Positions 52,213 through 60,693 of a stretch of 64,000 nucleotides of DNA are shown piece after piece (position 1 is the stretch's first letter; each line of letters begins with the position of its first letter). A program made the translations under genes and the position numbers. The notes below the pieces were generated by a model. The model was not told where the DNA came from and made no database searches. It saw only the letters and a list, made by a program, of their open reading frames with translations. The stretch is from Pontiellaceae bacterium B1224 (GTDB lineage Bacteria; Verrucomicrobiota; Kiritimatiellia; Kiritimatiellales; Pontiellaceae). The stretch spans positions 1-64,000 of the forward strand of contig JAROBA010000001.1 of the NCBI GenBank assembly GCA_029432815.1, written 5' to 3'.

Positions 52213-52754
52213 AACCAAAAATCATCCTGTCGATTTTACTTTCCAGCCTAACGCTTTGGGCCGGCACCTTGGAAGTGGGCGGCATTCGATTGCCGACTCA
52301 ACAGGATGATTTTAAATTGCAGGGAGCCGGACTGCTCCGAAAAGGTTTCATTTTTAAAATCTATGTCGGTGCGCTTTACCTACAGAACGAAGAGCATGTC
52401 GACGAAGTGCTTGGCGCTGTTCCAAAACGGTTGGACATACATTATTTCCACCACACCCCGAAAAAGCACATGATTCGTGTGGCGGAAGAAACGCTGAAGA
52501 AAAATCTCACCAAAGAACAATATGAAAAGCTGCTTCCAATGATTGGAAAACTGCACGACGCCTACCTCAACGGACAAAAGAGTTCGGTGGCCTCTCTCAT
52601 TTATCAACCCGGCGAAGGGCTCACCTATGCCTTCGATGACCGGATCGTCATCACCATCCCCGACGATGAATTTGCGAATGCGTATTTTAAAATCTGGCTG
52701 GGCGAAGAGCCCAGCAGTCCCCTCATTAAAGAAGCGATGCTTCAGGGCGGGTAA
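52209..52754 (+). CDS. chalcone-isomerase-family protein, exported
   Basis: A 181-residue protein with a signal peptide (to about residue 19) and the chalcone-isomerase-like fold (GIRLPTQQDDFKLQGAGLLRKGFIFKIYVGALYL). In bacteria these are thought to bind fatty acids rather than isomerise flavonoids. It is part of the coupled operon, and fatty-acid binding fits the context. A palindrome copy (52534) is read as PMIGK. Confidence 0.85.
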   Translation: MKPKIILSILLSSLTLWAGTLEVGGIRLPTQQDDFKLQGAGLLRKGFIFKIYVGALYLQNEEHVDEVLGAVPKRLDIHYFHHTPKKHMIRVAEETLKKNLTKEQYEKLLPMIGKLHDAYLNGQKSSVASLIYQPGEGLTYAFDDRIVITIPDDEFANAYFKIWLGEEPSSPLIKEAMLQGG

Positions 52755-52762
52755 GGGAGCAT

Positions 52763-54019
52763 ATGGAACAGGGAGAAAAAAAACATATTGCCGTGATTGG
52801 CTCCGGCGTTGCCGGACTCACCGCAGCTCATCTGCTGCAACGGAAGCACAAGGTAACGATCCTTGAAAAGAGCGAGCGAATTGGCGGGCACACCAACACC
52901 GTCATTATTCCGGACGGGCCCGATGCGGGCACACCCGTCGATACCGGGTTCATTGTGATGAACCATCGGAATTATCCGCTCTTCACCAAGCTGTTGGATC
53001 AACTGAAGGTTGAACTGCGCGACAGCGATATGTCGTTCGGCTATCACGACCTACCCTCCGGCCTGCAGTATTGCGGTTCGGGACTGGACGGCCTTTTTGC
53101 ACAACGGAAAAACATCATCTCCCCCGCCTTTCACCGGATGGTGCGCGATACGCTGCGGTTCTTTAAAACCGCAAATGCGGACTTAAACAATGCGGGACTG
53201 GCCACCGAATCGTTGGGCGACTATCTGAAGCGAAATAAATTCGGCCCCGAGTTCATTGAGCATCATCTGCTGCCCATGGGATCGGCTATCTGGTCAACCC
53301 CCTGCGAAGAGATGCTCGAATTCCCGGCGCTGAGCTTCATGCAGTTCTTTCATAACCATGGATTGCTGACGGTGAACGATCGCCCCCAATGGCGAACCGT
53401 GATCGGCGGCAGTTGCGCATACATTAAAAAAATGAAAGCGGAATGGAAAAACGTTGAGATCCGAACCGGTGTGGACATTTCCGGCATTCACCGAAATGCA
53501 GGAGCGCAAATCTGCTTCGCGGATTCACCGCCCGAACAGTTCGACGAAGTGGTGATTGCCACTCACGCCGATCAGGCCTTGATGTTGCTCGACGACCCTT
53601 TCCCCGAAGAGCAGGAATCGCTCGGTTGCTGGAGCTATACAAAAAGCCGCACGCTGCTGCATACCGACGAATCGGTCATGCCGCCGCTTCGAAAAGTCTG
53701 GAGCTCCTGGAACTTCCAACGATTGGAAGGTACTAAAACCTCGCTGACCTATCACATGAATCGGCTCCAGGGTTTGGAAACGGATCGGCAGTATTTTGTT
53801 TCGCTCAACCTGCCGAAAGACCCTAAAGGCATTATTCGCGAGTTTAATTACGAACACCCGATGTATACCCGCAAAGCGCTGGCCAGCCGAACCAAACTGA
53901 AAGAACTCAACGGACAAAAGCACACCTGGTTTGCGGGCAGCTATTTCGGGAACGGCTTTCACGAAGATGCCGTTCGATCAGGTGTTGAAGTGGCGGAAGC
54001 ATTCGGGATCGATTTATGA
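52763..54019 (+). CDS. FAD-dependent amine-oxidase-type oxidoreductase
   Basis: A 418-residue flavoprotein with the FAD-binding motif GSGVAGLTAAHLL near residue 12, then GHTNTV and the C-terminal HTWFAGSYFGNGFHEDAVRSG. It belongs to the NAD(P)/FAD-binding proteins that flank DUF1365 and CFA genes in many genomes. Substrate possibly a fatty acid in the CFA pathway. The ATG lies eight bases after the previous stop. A palindrome copy (53714) is read as FQRLE. Confidence 0.9.
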   Translation: MEQGEKKHIAVIGSGVAGLTAAHLLQRKHKVTILEKSERIGGHTNTVIIPDGPDAGTPVDTGFIVMNHRNYPLFTKLLDQLKVELRDSDMSFGYHDLPSGLQYCGSGLDGLFAQRKNIISPAFHRMVRDTLRFFKTANADLNNAGLATESLGDYLKRNKFGPEFIEHHLLPMGSAIWSTPCEEMLEFPALSFMQFFHNHGLLTVNDRPQWRTVIGGSCAYIKKMKAEWKNVEIRTGVDISGIHRNAGAQICFADSPPEQFDEVVIATHADQALMLLDDPFPEEQESLGCWSYTKSRTLLHTDESVMPPLRKVWSSWNFQRLEGTKTSLTYHMNRLQGLETDRQYFVSLNLPKDPKGIIREFNYEHPMYTRKALASRTKLKELNGQKHTWFAGSYFGNGFHEDAVRSGVEVAEAFGIDL

Positions 54020-54780
54020 GAAGCCGGATCTACAGCGGAAAAGTAATGCATGCCCGGAAATCGCCGGTGCAGCACCGTTGGACGTTCCCCTTCTATTTCT
54101 ACGCCATCGATCTCGATGAGCTCCCCGAGTTGGACCGAACCGTGAAAGGCTTCGGTTACAATCATTGGAAACCGGTCAGCCTGCAGGACGCGGATTATCT
54201 CAAAAATTCGGGAAGTTTTCGTGAACGACTCAGCGAGCACGTTGACCTCGCCGGCGTTGAGCGGATTGTGCTGATCACCGTCGCCCGTTTCATGGCAAAG
54301 GTATTTAACCCTGTCAGTTTTTACTATTGCCTGGATGCCGCTGACCGCCCCGTCTGCATGGTGGCCGAAGTGAATAACACCTTTAAAGAGCGGCACCTTT
54401 ATATGATGAAGGCAGACGGCAGCTTTCCGGTGCAATGCCGCGACACCAAACAGTTTCACGTTTCGCCGTTCAACACGATGGACGGGCACTATGAGTTCTC
54501 ATTCTCCGAACCCGGCGATGAACTGGAAATACAAATCACGCTGATCCGTGAAAACGAGGAAATCATGGTTGCAGCGATGTGGGGCACCGGCAGAGAACTC
54601 ACAACTTCCAACCTTTGGAAAACAGTTTTGCGTCATCCCTTCACGGCCGCGCTGACGATGCCGCGCATCATCTGGCAGGCCGCCCTGCTCTACTATAAGA
54701 AAAAGCTGCCGGTTTTTCGTAAGCCGGAGCCGTCTCACGCGAACACCATCATTGGAAAGACAAAACACATATCATCCTGA
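54016..54780 (+). CDS. DUF1365 protein
   Basis: A 254-residue soluble protein with YSGKVMHARKSPVQHRWTFPFYFYAIDLDEL near the start and RFMAKVFNPVSFYYCLDAADRPVCMVAEVNNTF, as in DUF1365 proteins. Function unknown; the family co-occurs with the FAD oxidoreductase and CFA synthase. Four-base overlap with the FAD gene. A palindrome copy (54606) is read as SNLWK. Confidence 0.88.
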   Translation: MRSRIYSGKVMHARKSPVQHRWTFPFYFYAIDLDELPELDRTVKGFGYNHWKPVSLQDADYLKNSGSFRERLSEHVDLAGVERIVLITVARFMAKVFNPVSFYYCLDAADRPVCMVAEVNNTFKERHLYMMKADGSFPVQCRDTKQFHVSPFNTMDGHYEFSFSEPGDELEIQITLIRENEEIMVAAMWGTGRELTTSNLWKTVLRHPFTAALTMPRIIWQAALLYYKKKLPVFRKPEPSHANTIIGKTKHISS

Positions 54781-54792
54781 TGGGAGAAATTG

Positions 54793-56019
54793 ATGACTGT
54801 TACCACAGCAATACAACCGACCTCTTTTGAACAGAAGTGCCTGAATCTATTGGACCGGCACCTGCAGAACATTACCTGGGGAAAGCTCGTACTTGATTTA
54901 CCGGACGGCACTGAAAAACACTACGGATCCGATGCGCCCGAAAGCCGCATCAACGTAAACCACTACCGATTTTTCAGCCGCCTTGTTTTGGGCGGAAACA
55001 TCGGCCTCGGTGAAACGTGGACCGACAACGATTGGGACAGCGACAATCTGACCGGCGTGCTGGAGCTTTTTATTCACAACATCGAAGCGCTCAAAAAAAG
55101 CGGTCTATCGGCGGCCATTGCGAAGCGCGTTGTGAATGTGGTCGGACACGCAAAAAACAAAAACACCAAAGAAGGCAGCCGTAGAAATATTCATGCGCAC
55201 TACGATCTGGGTAACGATTTCTACAGCTTATTTCTCGATCAGGAAACGATGATGTATTCCTCGGCACTCTTCCAATCATTGGATGAATCACTGGCCGATG
55301 CGCAGCGGAATAAAATTCACCGTTTGATCGAGCTGGCCGATATTCGTGCAACACATCACGTGCTGGAAATCGGATGTGGTTGGGGCGGCTTCGCCATTGA
55401 GGCGGTCAGAAAAACGGGTTGTCGGGTCACAGGCATCACCATCTCGGAAGAGCAGTATACCTACGCAAAAAACAAAGTGGCCGAAGAAGGACTGGAAGAT
55501 CGCATCGATATTAAACTCATCGACTACCGCGATCTGGAAGGCCAGTTCGACCGCATTGTTTCCATTGAAATGCTCGAAGCCGTTGGACATGCCTATTACG
55601 GAACCTACTTCGAAACCTGCGATCACCTGTTAAAACGGGACGGTCGCGTTGTGCTCCAAGTCATCACTATTCCCGATCAGCGTTACGATACCTATCGCTC
55701 CAATCCCGACTGGATTCAAAAGCACATCTTTCCCGGCGGTATGCTGCCCTCGTTAACCGAGCTCTCCAAAGCAATGACCAAGCACTCCAGCTTCACCGTT
55801 GAACACCTTTCCAACATCGGGGTGGATTACGCAGAAACCCTGCGGCGATGGCGCTATGCTTTTGAGGAAAAGAAAGACGAACTGCTGGAGCTTGGCTACG
55901 ACGAAACTTTCCAGCGAAAATGGCTCTTTTATCTATCGTACTGCGAAGCCGGATTCCAAACCCGCTTCATCAACAACCTCCACCTGGTCCTCGCCCGCCC
56001 GGCCGAATGCCTCGGGTAA
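54793..56019 (+). CDS. cfa: cyclopropane-fatty-acid synthase (second CFA enzyme)
   Basis: A 408-residue SAM-dependent enzyme matching canonical CFA synthase in length: an N-terminal lipid-contact domain, YDLGNDFYSLFLDQETMMYSSA, the SAM motif LEIGCGWGGFAIEA and a C-terminal YCEAGFQTRFINNLHLVL. It adds a methylene bridge to unsaturated phospholipid chains, making membranes resistant to stress. I chose ATG 54793 after GGGAGAAA. Last gene of the operon; tandem hairpin repeats follow. A near-copy of the palindrome lies at 55270. Confidence 0.92.
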   Translation: MTVTTAIQPTSFEQKCLNLLDRHLQNITWGKLVLDLPDGTEKHYGSDAPESRINVNHYRFFSRLVLGGNIGLGETWTDNDWDSDNLTGVLELFIHNIEALKKSGLSAAIAKRVVNVVGHAKNKNTKEGSRRNIHAHYDLGNDFYSLFLDQETMMYSSALFQSLDESLADAQRNKIHRLIELADIRATHHVLEIGCGWGGFAIEAVRKTGCRVTGITISEEQYTYAKNKVAEEGLEDRIDIKLIDYRDLEGQFDRIVSIEMLEAVGHAYYGTYFETCDHLLKRDGRVVLQVITIPDQRYDTYRSNPDWIQKHIFPGGMLPSLTELSKAMTKHSSFTVEHLSNIGVDYAETLRRWRYAFEEKKDELLELGYDETFQRKWLFYLSYCEAGFQTRFINNLHLVLARPAECLG

Positions 56020-56022
56020 AAT

Positions 56023-56183
56023 TGGTAGGGACATTTCGATGAAATGTCCGCACGCACGCGAGGCCGGTCTACCGTGCGGCGGTTTCGTAGAAACCAACCC
56101 TACCATATGGTAGGGACGCTTCGACGAAGCGTCCGCACGTGCGGCAAGTCCAGCGAAGCGGTTTCGTCGAAACCGCCCTACCA
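56023..56183. repeat. tandem hairpin repeat pair bounded by TGGTAGGG/CCCTACCA
   Basis: Unit 1 (56023-56105) and unit 2 (56108-56183) each start TGGTAGGG and end CCCTACCA, with inner hairpins around ATTTCGATGAAAT or GCTTCGACGAAGC and GGTTTCGT(A/C)GAAACC. The units lie between the cfa stop and the truncated subtilase stop. They look like a REP/MITE-type family; no ORF is inside. Confidence 0.9.
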
Positions 56184-56184
56184 A

Positions 56185-57480
56185 TTACTCGGCAGGGGTT
56201 GTGGCGTAGCGGTAGGCGGCGTAGGGATTGGCGAAAGAGGTGCCGTAGTGGAGCTGGCTGTCATACTCCACCGTCCCGGAGACAAAAGCATCGGCTTCTG
56301 TATTTGAATAGTCTGCTATATTTCCAAATTCATCCGTGGCACCAATCGATATGGTAGCCGAGCTGGCAGCCGGGTTGACCGCAACATCGAGCCCATCGTT
56401 TCCGCTGGCCACAAATACTGCGACGCCTTGCGACGCGGCGTATTGCACCGCATCTTCCAGAAAGCCGACCTCTTCATAGGTGCCGAAGCTCAAATTGATC
56501 ACACCGATACCGGAATTGATCGCATAGTTAACGGCTCCCATCAAAACATCCGACGAGGTCATGCCGTTTTCATCAAATACTCTAACGGCCAGGATGGGAG
56601 CTCCCGTATCCCCGGCTGATTCTCCGAGCGGCGTAATGGCTCCCGAGGCAATCAACGCAACCAGCGTTCCGTGACCCGTCGGATCAGAAATTTCGGAGGA
56701 GGGATTCAGCGCATCATACGCACCGCGAATAAAATCCATATCTTTATATTGCGGATCCAGACCGGAATCAAATACAGCAATGGCCGTCTCACCGGGCGCC
56801 AGGCCCAGATTCATGCCCGCATGGGTTCCAGAGATTGGAACCGCCGGGTTTGCGAGGTTTGGAAAAGCCAAATTCGGCTCTGCTCCATCCACCCCATCAT
56901 GTGCATTTGCAATTTTCATCGCCTGTTCCACCGTCATTCCTTCATTCAGCTTAATACGGTAAATACCCGGCGGATCAATGACTTCAATCACGGTGCCGTT
57001 CAATTTTTTCAACAATGCATTCAGATCAGCAATGTTTGCACCGTCTTTGAACCCCACCATGATTTCACCTCGCACATATTTAACTCCATTGGTTCCCTCA
57101 ACTATATCCAGCACGCGAGTGGTATCAGAGATGGGAAGAGCCTCAGAGGCATTTTCTCCAAAAACCCGAATGGAAGAAACCTGATAAAATGCCCCCAACG
57201 GGCTGTCCACCTGTTTCCATTGAATCGAATAACTGTTGGGTGCAACTAGCTGATTAATCAGACGTTCAACTTTTGTATTCTCCCAATCGCCATCAATGCG
57301 TCCGAGTTCCAGCGAGGGATCGATCAGGACCTTTGCGCCCCGTTGCTCAAAGAGCTGTAGTATTTTTGAAAGCGGAGCCCCATCAGCCTTCAACCACGCC
57401 CGCTCCCCTTCAATTCGAAGCGAAGCAGCATGGGCCGTCAGCCCCATTAATAGGATTCCAATGATTGGAAGAATTCTCAT
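56185..57480 (-). CDS. secreted S8 (subtilisin-like) protease, 3'-truncated
   Basis: A 431-residue exported protein with Asp238 (AVFDSG), His270 (GHGT) and Ser415 (GTSFA). The usual helix and trailing region after the serine are missing: only 16 residues follow before the stop, which abuts the tandem hairpin repeat. After the signal peptide, residues about 20-105 resemble the STN/secretin short domain (APLSKILQLFEQRGAKVLIDPSL), then a propeptide-like part. Activity is uncertain given the truncation. Palindromes at 56826 and 57456. Confidence 0.8.
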   Translation of the reverse strand: MRILPIIGILLMGLTAHAASLRIEGERAWLKADGAPLSKILQLFEQRGAKVLIDPSLELGRIDGDWENTKVERLINQLVAPNSYSIQWKQVDSPLGAFYQVSSIRVFGENASEALPISDTTRVLDIVEGTNGVKYVRGEIMVGFKDGANIADLNALLKKLNGTVIEVIDPPGIYRIKLNEGMTVEQAMKIANAHDGVDGAEPNLAFPNLANPAVPISGTHAGMNLGLAPGETAIAVFDSGLDPQYKDMDFIRGAYDALNPSSEISDPTGHGTLVALIASGAITPLGESAGDTGAPILAVRVFDENGMTSSDVLMGAVNYAINSGIGVINLSFGTYEEVGFLEDAVQYAASQGVAVFVASGNDGLDVAVNPAASSATISIGATDEFGNIADYSNTEADAFVSGTVEYDSQLHYGTSFANPYAAYRYATTPAE

Positions 57481-57547
57481 AGCAGAAGAATAACGCCCTA
57501 CCTCTCGAAAACAATGCTGGAAAACTGAATGTATTAAAATTTCAAGC

Positions 57548-58786
57548 TCATTCAAAACCCTTCTTCGCGGCCTCGTAGACCTCTCGGACCGCGACATCGT
57601 TCTCATCAGCCAATCTCCGGCAATCTTCAATCTCCGGGGAGACCGTGACGACCTTCCCGTTCCGCTTGCCGACTTTCAGGCGAATCGCGCCAAACGGGGT
57701 TTCCAGGGTTTGGAAACTTCGATCGAGTACGGTTCGTTTAGAAAAATGTTCACGAATACCGAACGTGGTGGATTCCGCAAAGATCAGATCGAGCATGCGT
57801 TCGCGGTCGGCCGGTAAACACAGAACCGTCAGCAATATTCCGGAACGCTGTTTTTTCATTTGAACCGAAGTCGTAAAAACATCCAACGCACCGGCTTTGA
57901 GCAGTTGATCGAAAAGGCACCCTACCAATTCAGGCGTTGTGTCATCCAAATTACACTCCAGCACCAGCACCTCATCTGCCGTCTGATCTTCCGCCGATTC
58001 GTACAGCGTGGCGCGCAGTAAATTCGGCCGGCCGTTTAATTTCCGATGTCCGAAACTATAGGCTGTTTTAACGGCCCGGCTTCCAACCATTGGAACTTCC
58101 GCAGTCCGCCAACTGGCCACCAGCGCGGCACCGGTTGGTGTCACCATCTCAAAGGGCTCATCGACATCCTGTACGGGGAATCCCTCCAAAATACGGAGCG
58201 TGGCCGGCGCCGGATTTGGGTAGGTGCCATGCGCGCATTCAATCGTTCCGTGCCCCTGCGGCAGGTTTTGGATGGATACTTCATCCACGCCGAGCTTATG
58301 CAGTGCCAGACAGCTCCCGACAATATCGACAATCGAATCCATCGCCCCGACTTCATGAAAATGAATCTCTTCAATATTAATGCCATGAATCGCCGCTTCC
58401 GCCTCGCCGATCCGCTGAAAAACTTCCAATGCCTGGATCTTTACAGGGTCTGGAAGTTCGCTCGCTTCGATCAGTTTTTTAATCGTGCTCAAATGCCGAC
58501 CGTGATCATGTGAATGATCATGTTCATCGGAATGGTTATGTGAATGATCGTGCTCATGCCCGTGGTCGTGATGATGATGGTGGTGGTGCTCGTGCAGTTT
58601 CACCTTTCCTCGCACCCCGCTCATACCCTGTTCGACTATTTCATCGACTACGATTTCAAATGGGTCGACCTTCAGTGATTTCAGCTCCTCATTCAGTTCG
58701 TCGACCGAAACACCCAACCCAACCAGCGCACCGAGAATCATATCCCCGCTCGCCCCGCCAATACTTTCGAAATGTAATGTTTTCAT
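57548..58786 (-). CDS. larC: LarC, nickel insertase for the pincer cofactor
   Basis: LarC inserts nickel into the pyridinium-bis-thiocarboxylate nucleotide (CTP-dependent cyclometallase). The 412-residue protein begins FESIGGASGDMILGALVGLG, diagnostic of the family, and carries a His/Asp-rich linker (about residues 69-102) that probably stores or delivers nickel. A single frame, with no larC1/larC2 frameshift. Paired with larB at 940, but separated by 56 kb; larE is outside the window. Palindromes at 57711 (FQTLE) and 58081; near-copy 58433. Confidence 0.94.
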   Translation of the reverse strand: MKTLHFESIGGASGDMILGALVGLGVSVDELNEELKSLKVDPFEIVVDEIVEQGMSGVRGKVKLHEHHHHHHHDHGHEHDHSHNHSDEHDHSHDHGRHLSTIKKLIEASELPDPVKIQALEVFQRIGEAEAAIHGINIEEIHFHEVGAMDSIVDIVGSCLALHKLGVDEVSIQNLPQGHGTIECAHGTYPNPAPATLRILEGFPVQDVDEPFEMVTPTGAALVASWRTAEVPMVGSRAVKTAYSFGHRKLNGRPNLLRATLYESAEDQTADEVLVLECNLDDTTPELVGCLFDQLLKAGALDVFTTSVQMKKQRSGILLTVLCLPADRERMLDLIFAESTTFGIREHFSKRTVLDRSFQTLETPFGAIRLKVGKRNGKVVTVSPEIEDCRRLADENDVAVREVYEAAKKGFE

Positions 58787-58867
58787 AATATGCGGAGCAT
58801 GGCATGTTTGGTGCCCTAGACCAAGATGTCTAATTCAACTAATAACGCCTAAACGGACCGAATAAAA

Positions 58868-60499
58868 ATGATCCAGAATCCCATTTTACGAGGCTTCAAT
58901 CCCGACCCCTCCATTCTGCGCGTCGGAGATGACTATTACATTGCCACTTCCACCTTTGAATGGTTTCCCGGTGTTCCGATTTATCACTCGAAAGATCTTA
59001 AAAACTGGAAACTGCTTTGTTTCGCCTTGAACCGTATTTCCCAGATCGACCTTCGCGGAGTTGATACCGCAAAAGGGGTCTGGGCGCCTTGCCTGAGTCG
59101 TGATGAAAAAACCGGTCTATTTTACCTCGTCTACACCAATGTGTACGGATATATGGGGCAGCAGTTCGATCTGGATAACTTCATCGTCACGGCGGAAAAT
59201 ATTGAGGGCCCCTGGTCGGAACCGCGCTATGTCAACAGCAGTGGTTTCGACCCCTCACTTTTCCATGACGACGACGGCCGCAAGTGGGTTTTGAATCTCG
59301 ACTGGGAACCGCGGCCGGGCTACGAACAGCCCGGCTGGATTGTGCTGCAGGAGTGGGACGACATCGCCGGGAAACTGATCGGCAGGCCGGTGCGTATCAC
59401 CAACGGCATAACCGACCGCGGTTGCGTGGAGGCACCCCATCTCTACAGGCACAATGGATTTTATTATCTGATGACGGCCGAAGGCGGAACCGGCTACGGT
59501 CATGCCGTCGTCATGGCCCGCGCAGAAAATATTGAAGGGCCGTATGAGCCGGATCCGCAGGGACCGTTGATTACCTCACAGCCCGAAAATTTCAATGCGC
59601 GGCACATCATCGACTGCGAGCGTCCCAACCGCTACAACCCGGATTCCATTCTCCAGAAATCGGGTCACGGTTCGCTGGTGGAAACGCAAAACGGCGAATG
59701 GTTTGTTCCGCATCTCTGCTCCCGCCCGCTGCTGCCGGAGCTGCGCTGCCCGCTCGGCCGCGAAACCGCCATTCAGAAATGTGTCTGGAACGCGGACGGA
59801 TGGCTGCGTATGGCCGACGGATCCAACCTCGCGAAAATGGAAACCGCCGAAGCCGATCTTCCCGAACACGCCTTTGAACCGTTGCCGATCCGCGACGAAT
59901 TTGACGGACCGGAACTGAATATGCATTTTCAGAGTTACCGTATTCCGATGGACGGGAGCTGGGTCTCTTTCGAACGCCCGGGCTTCCTGCGCCTGCGCGG
60001 ACAGGGCTCCATCTTTTCGCCCCGGCACATGAGCCTGGTTGCGCGCCGCATACAGGCCTTCTCCATCCGCGCGGAAACGTGTGTTGAATTTGAGCCCTGG
60101 AACCACCATCAATCAGCCGGGCTCGTGGCCTTCTACAGCCAGCACAACTTTTACTATCTGCGCATCTACCGGAGCGAATCGCTGGGCGGAAAATGCCTCG
60201 CCATCATGAAAAGCGATTGCGGCGAGCAGGTAGAACTCAAAGAAACACGCGTACGCATCGCGAAATCAACGCCCGTTTACCTCCGGATGGAAACCCATAC
60301 AAAAGAACTCCAGTTCAGCTACTCCCTCGACGGTTCAACCTGGAGCCCCATCGGGCCGTTGCTCGATATGGGCCTGCTTTCCGACGAATACGGATTCATC
60401 AAATTCACCGGCGCCTTCGCGGGCCTCTTCGTGCAGGATGTCCACACGCAGGAACTCTGCGCCGACTTTGACTATTTTGATTATGAGGAACGGGTTTAA
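58868..60499 (+). CDS. GH43 beta-xylosidase-type glycosidase
   Basis: A 543-residue cytoplasmic (no signal) five-bladed beta-propeller hydrolase of GH43 followed by the C-terminal beta-sandwich typical of xylosidase subfamily members. Catalytic acids are Asp13 (FNPDPS), Asp128 (GFDPSLF) and Glu188 (VEAPHLY). It would release xylose (or arabinose) from short xylan fragments imported into the cell. Divergent from larC. No transport or xylose-metabolic gene is in the window. Confidence 0.92.
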   Translation: MIQNPILRGFNPDPSILRVGDDYYIATSTFEWFPGVPIYHSKDLKNWKLLCFALNRISQIDLRGVDTAKGVWAPCLSRDEKTGLFYLVYTNVYGYMGQQFDLDNFIVTAENIEGPWSEPRYVNSSGFDPSLFHDDDGRKWVLNLDWEPRPGYEQPGWIVLQEWDDIAGKLIGRPVRITNGITDRGCVEAPHLYRHNGFYYLMTAEGGTGYGHAVVMARAENIEGPYEPDPQGPLITSQPENFNARHIIDCERPNRYNPDSILQKSGHGSLVETQNGEWFVPHLCSRPLLPELRCPLGRETAIQKCVWNADGWLRMADGSNLAKMETAEADLPEHAFEPLPIRDEFDGPELNMHFQSYRIPMDGSWVSFERPGFLRLRGQGSIFSPRHMSLVARRIQAFSIRAETCVEFEPWNHHQSAGLVAFYSQHNFYYLRIYRSESLGGKCLAIMKSDCGEQVELKETRVRIAKSTPVYLRMETHTKELQFSYSLDGSTWSPIGPLLDMGLLSDEYGFIKFTGAFAGLFVQDVHTQELCADFDYFDYEERV

Positions 60500-60693
60500 C
60501 AGTCAGAGCAAGGTCCTGTATTCCCAATGTGTAGCCGAGGTCCTCAACCTCGATCCGCCCGCAAAGCCGTTCGGTAACATTTCCCCCGCCGGAACTCGTG
60601 CTTTTCCAAAACCACACCGGCAATCCTAACACAAAAATACTTTACATTCACATTTTGATCATCATTGTCACTTTTAAACAAAAGGGTCACACC
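60500..60693 (+). promoter_or_regulatory. leader region of the beta-helix surface protein
   Basis: About 190 bases: an inverted GAGGTCCTCAACCTC hairpin (60538-60552), then an AT-rich stretch and an AAGGGTCAC ribosome-site-like sequence before the ATG at 60694. No -35/-10 pair is convincing. Confidence 0.3.
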
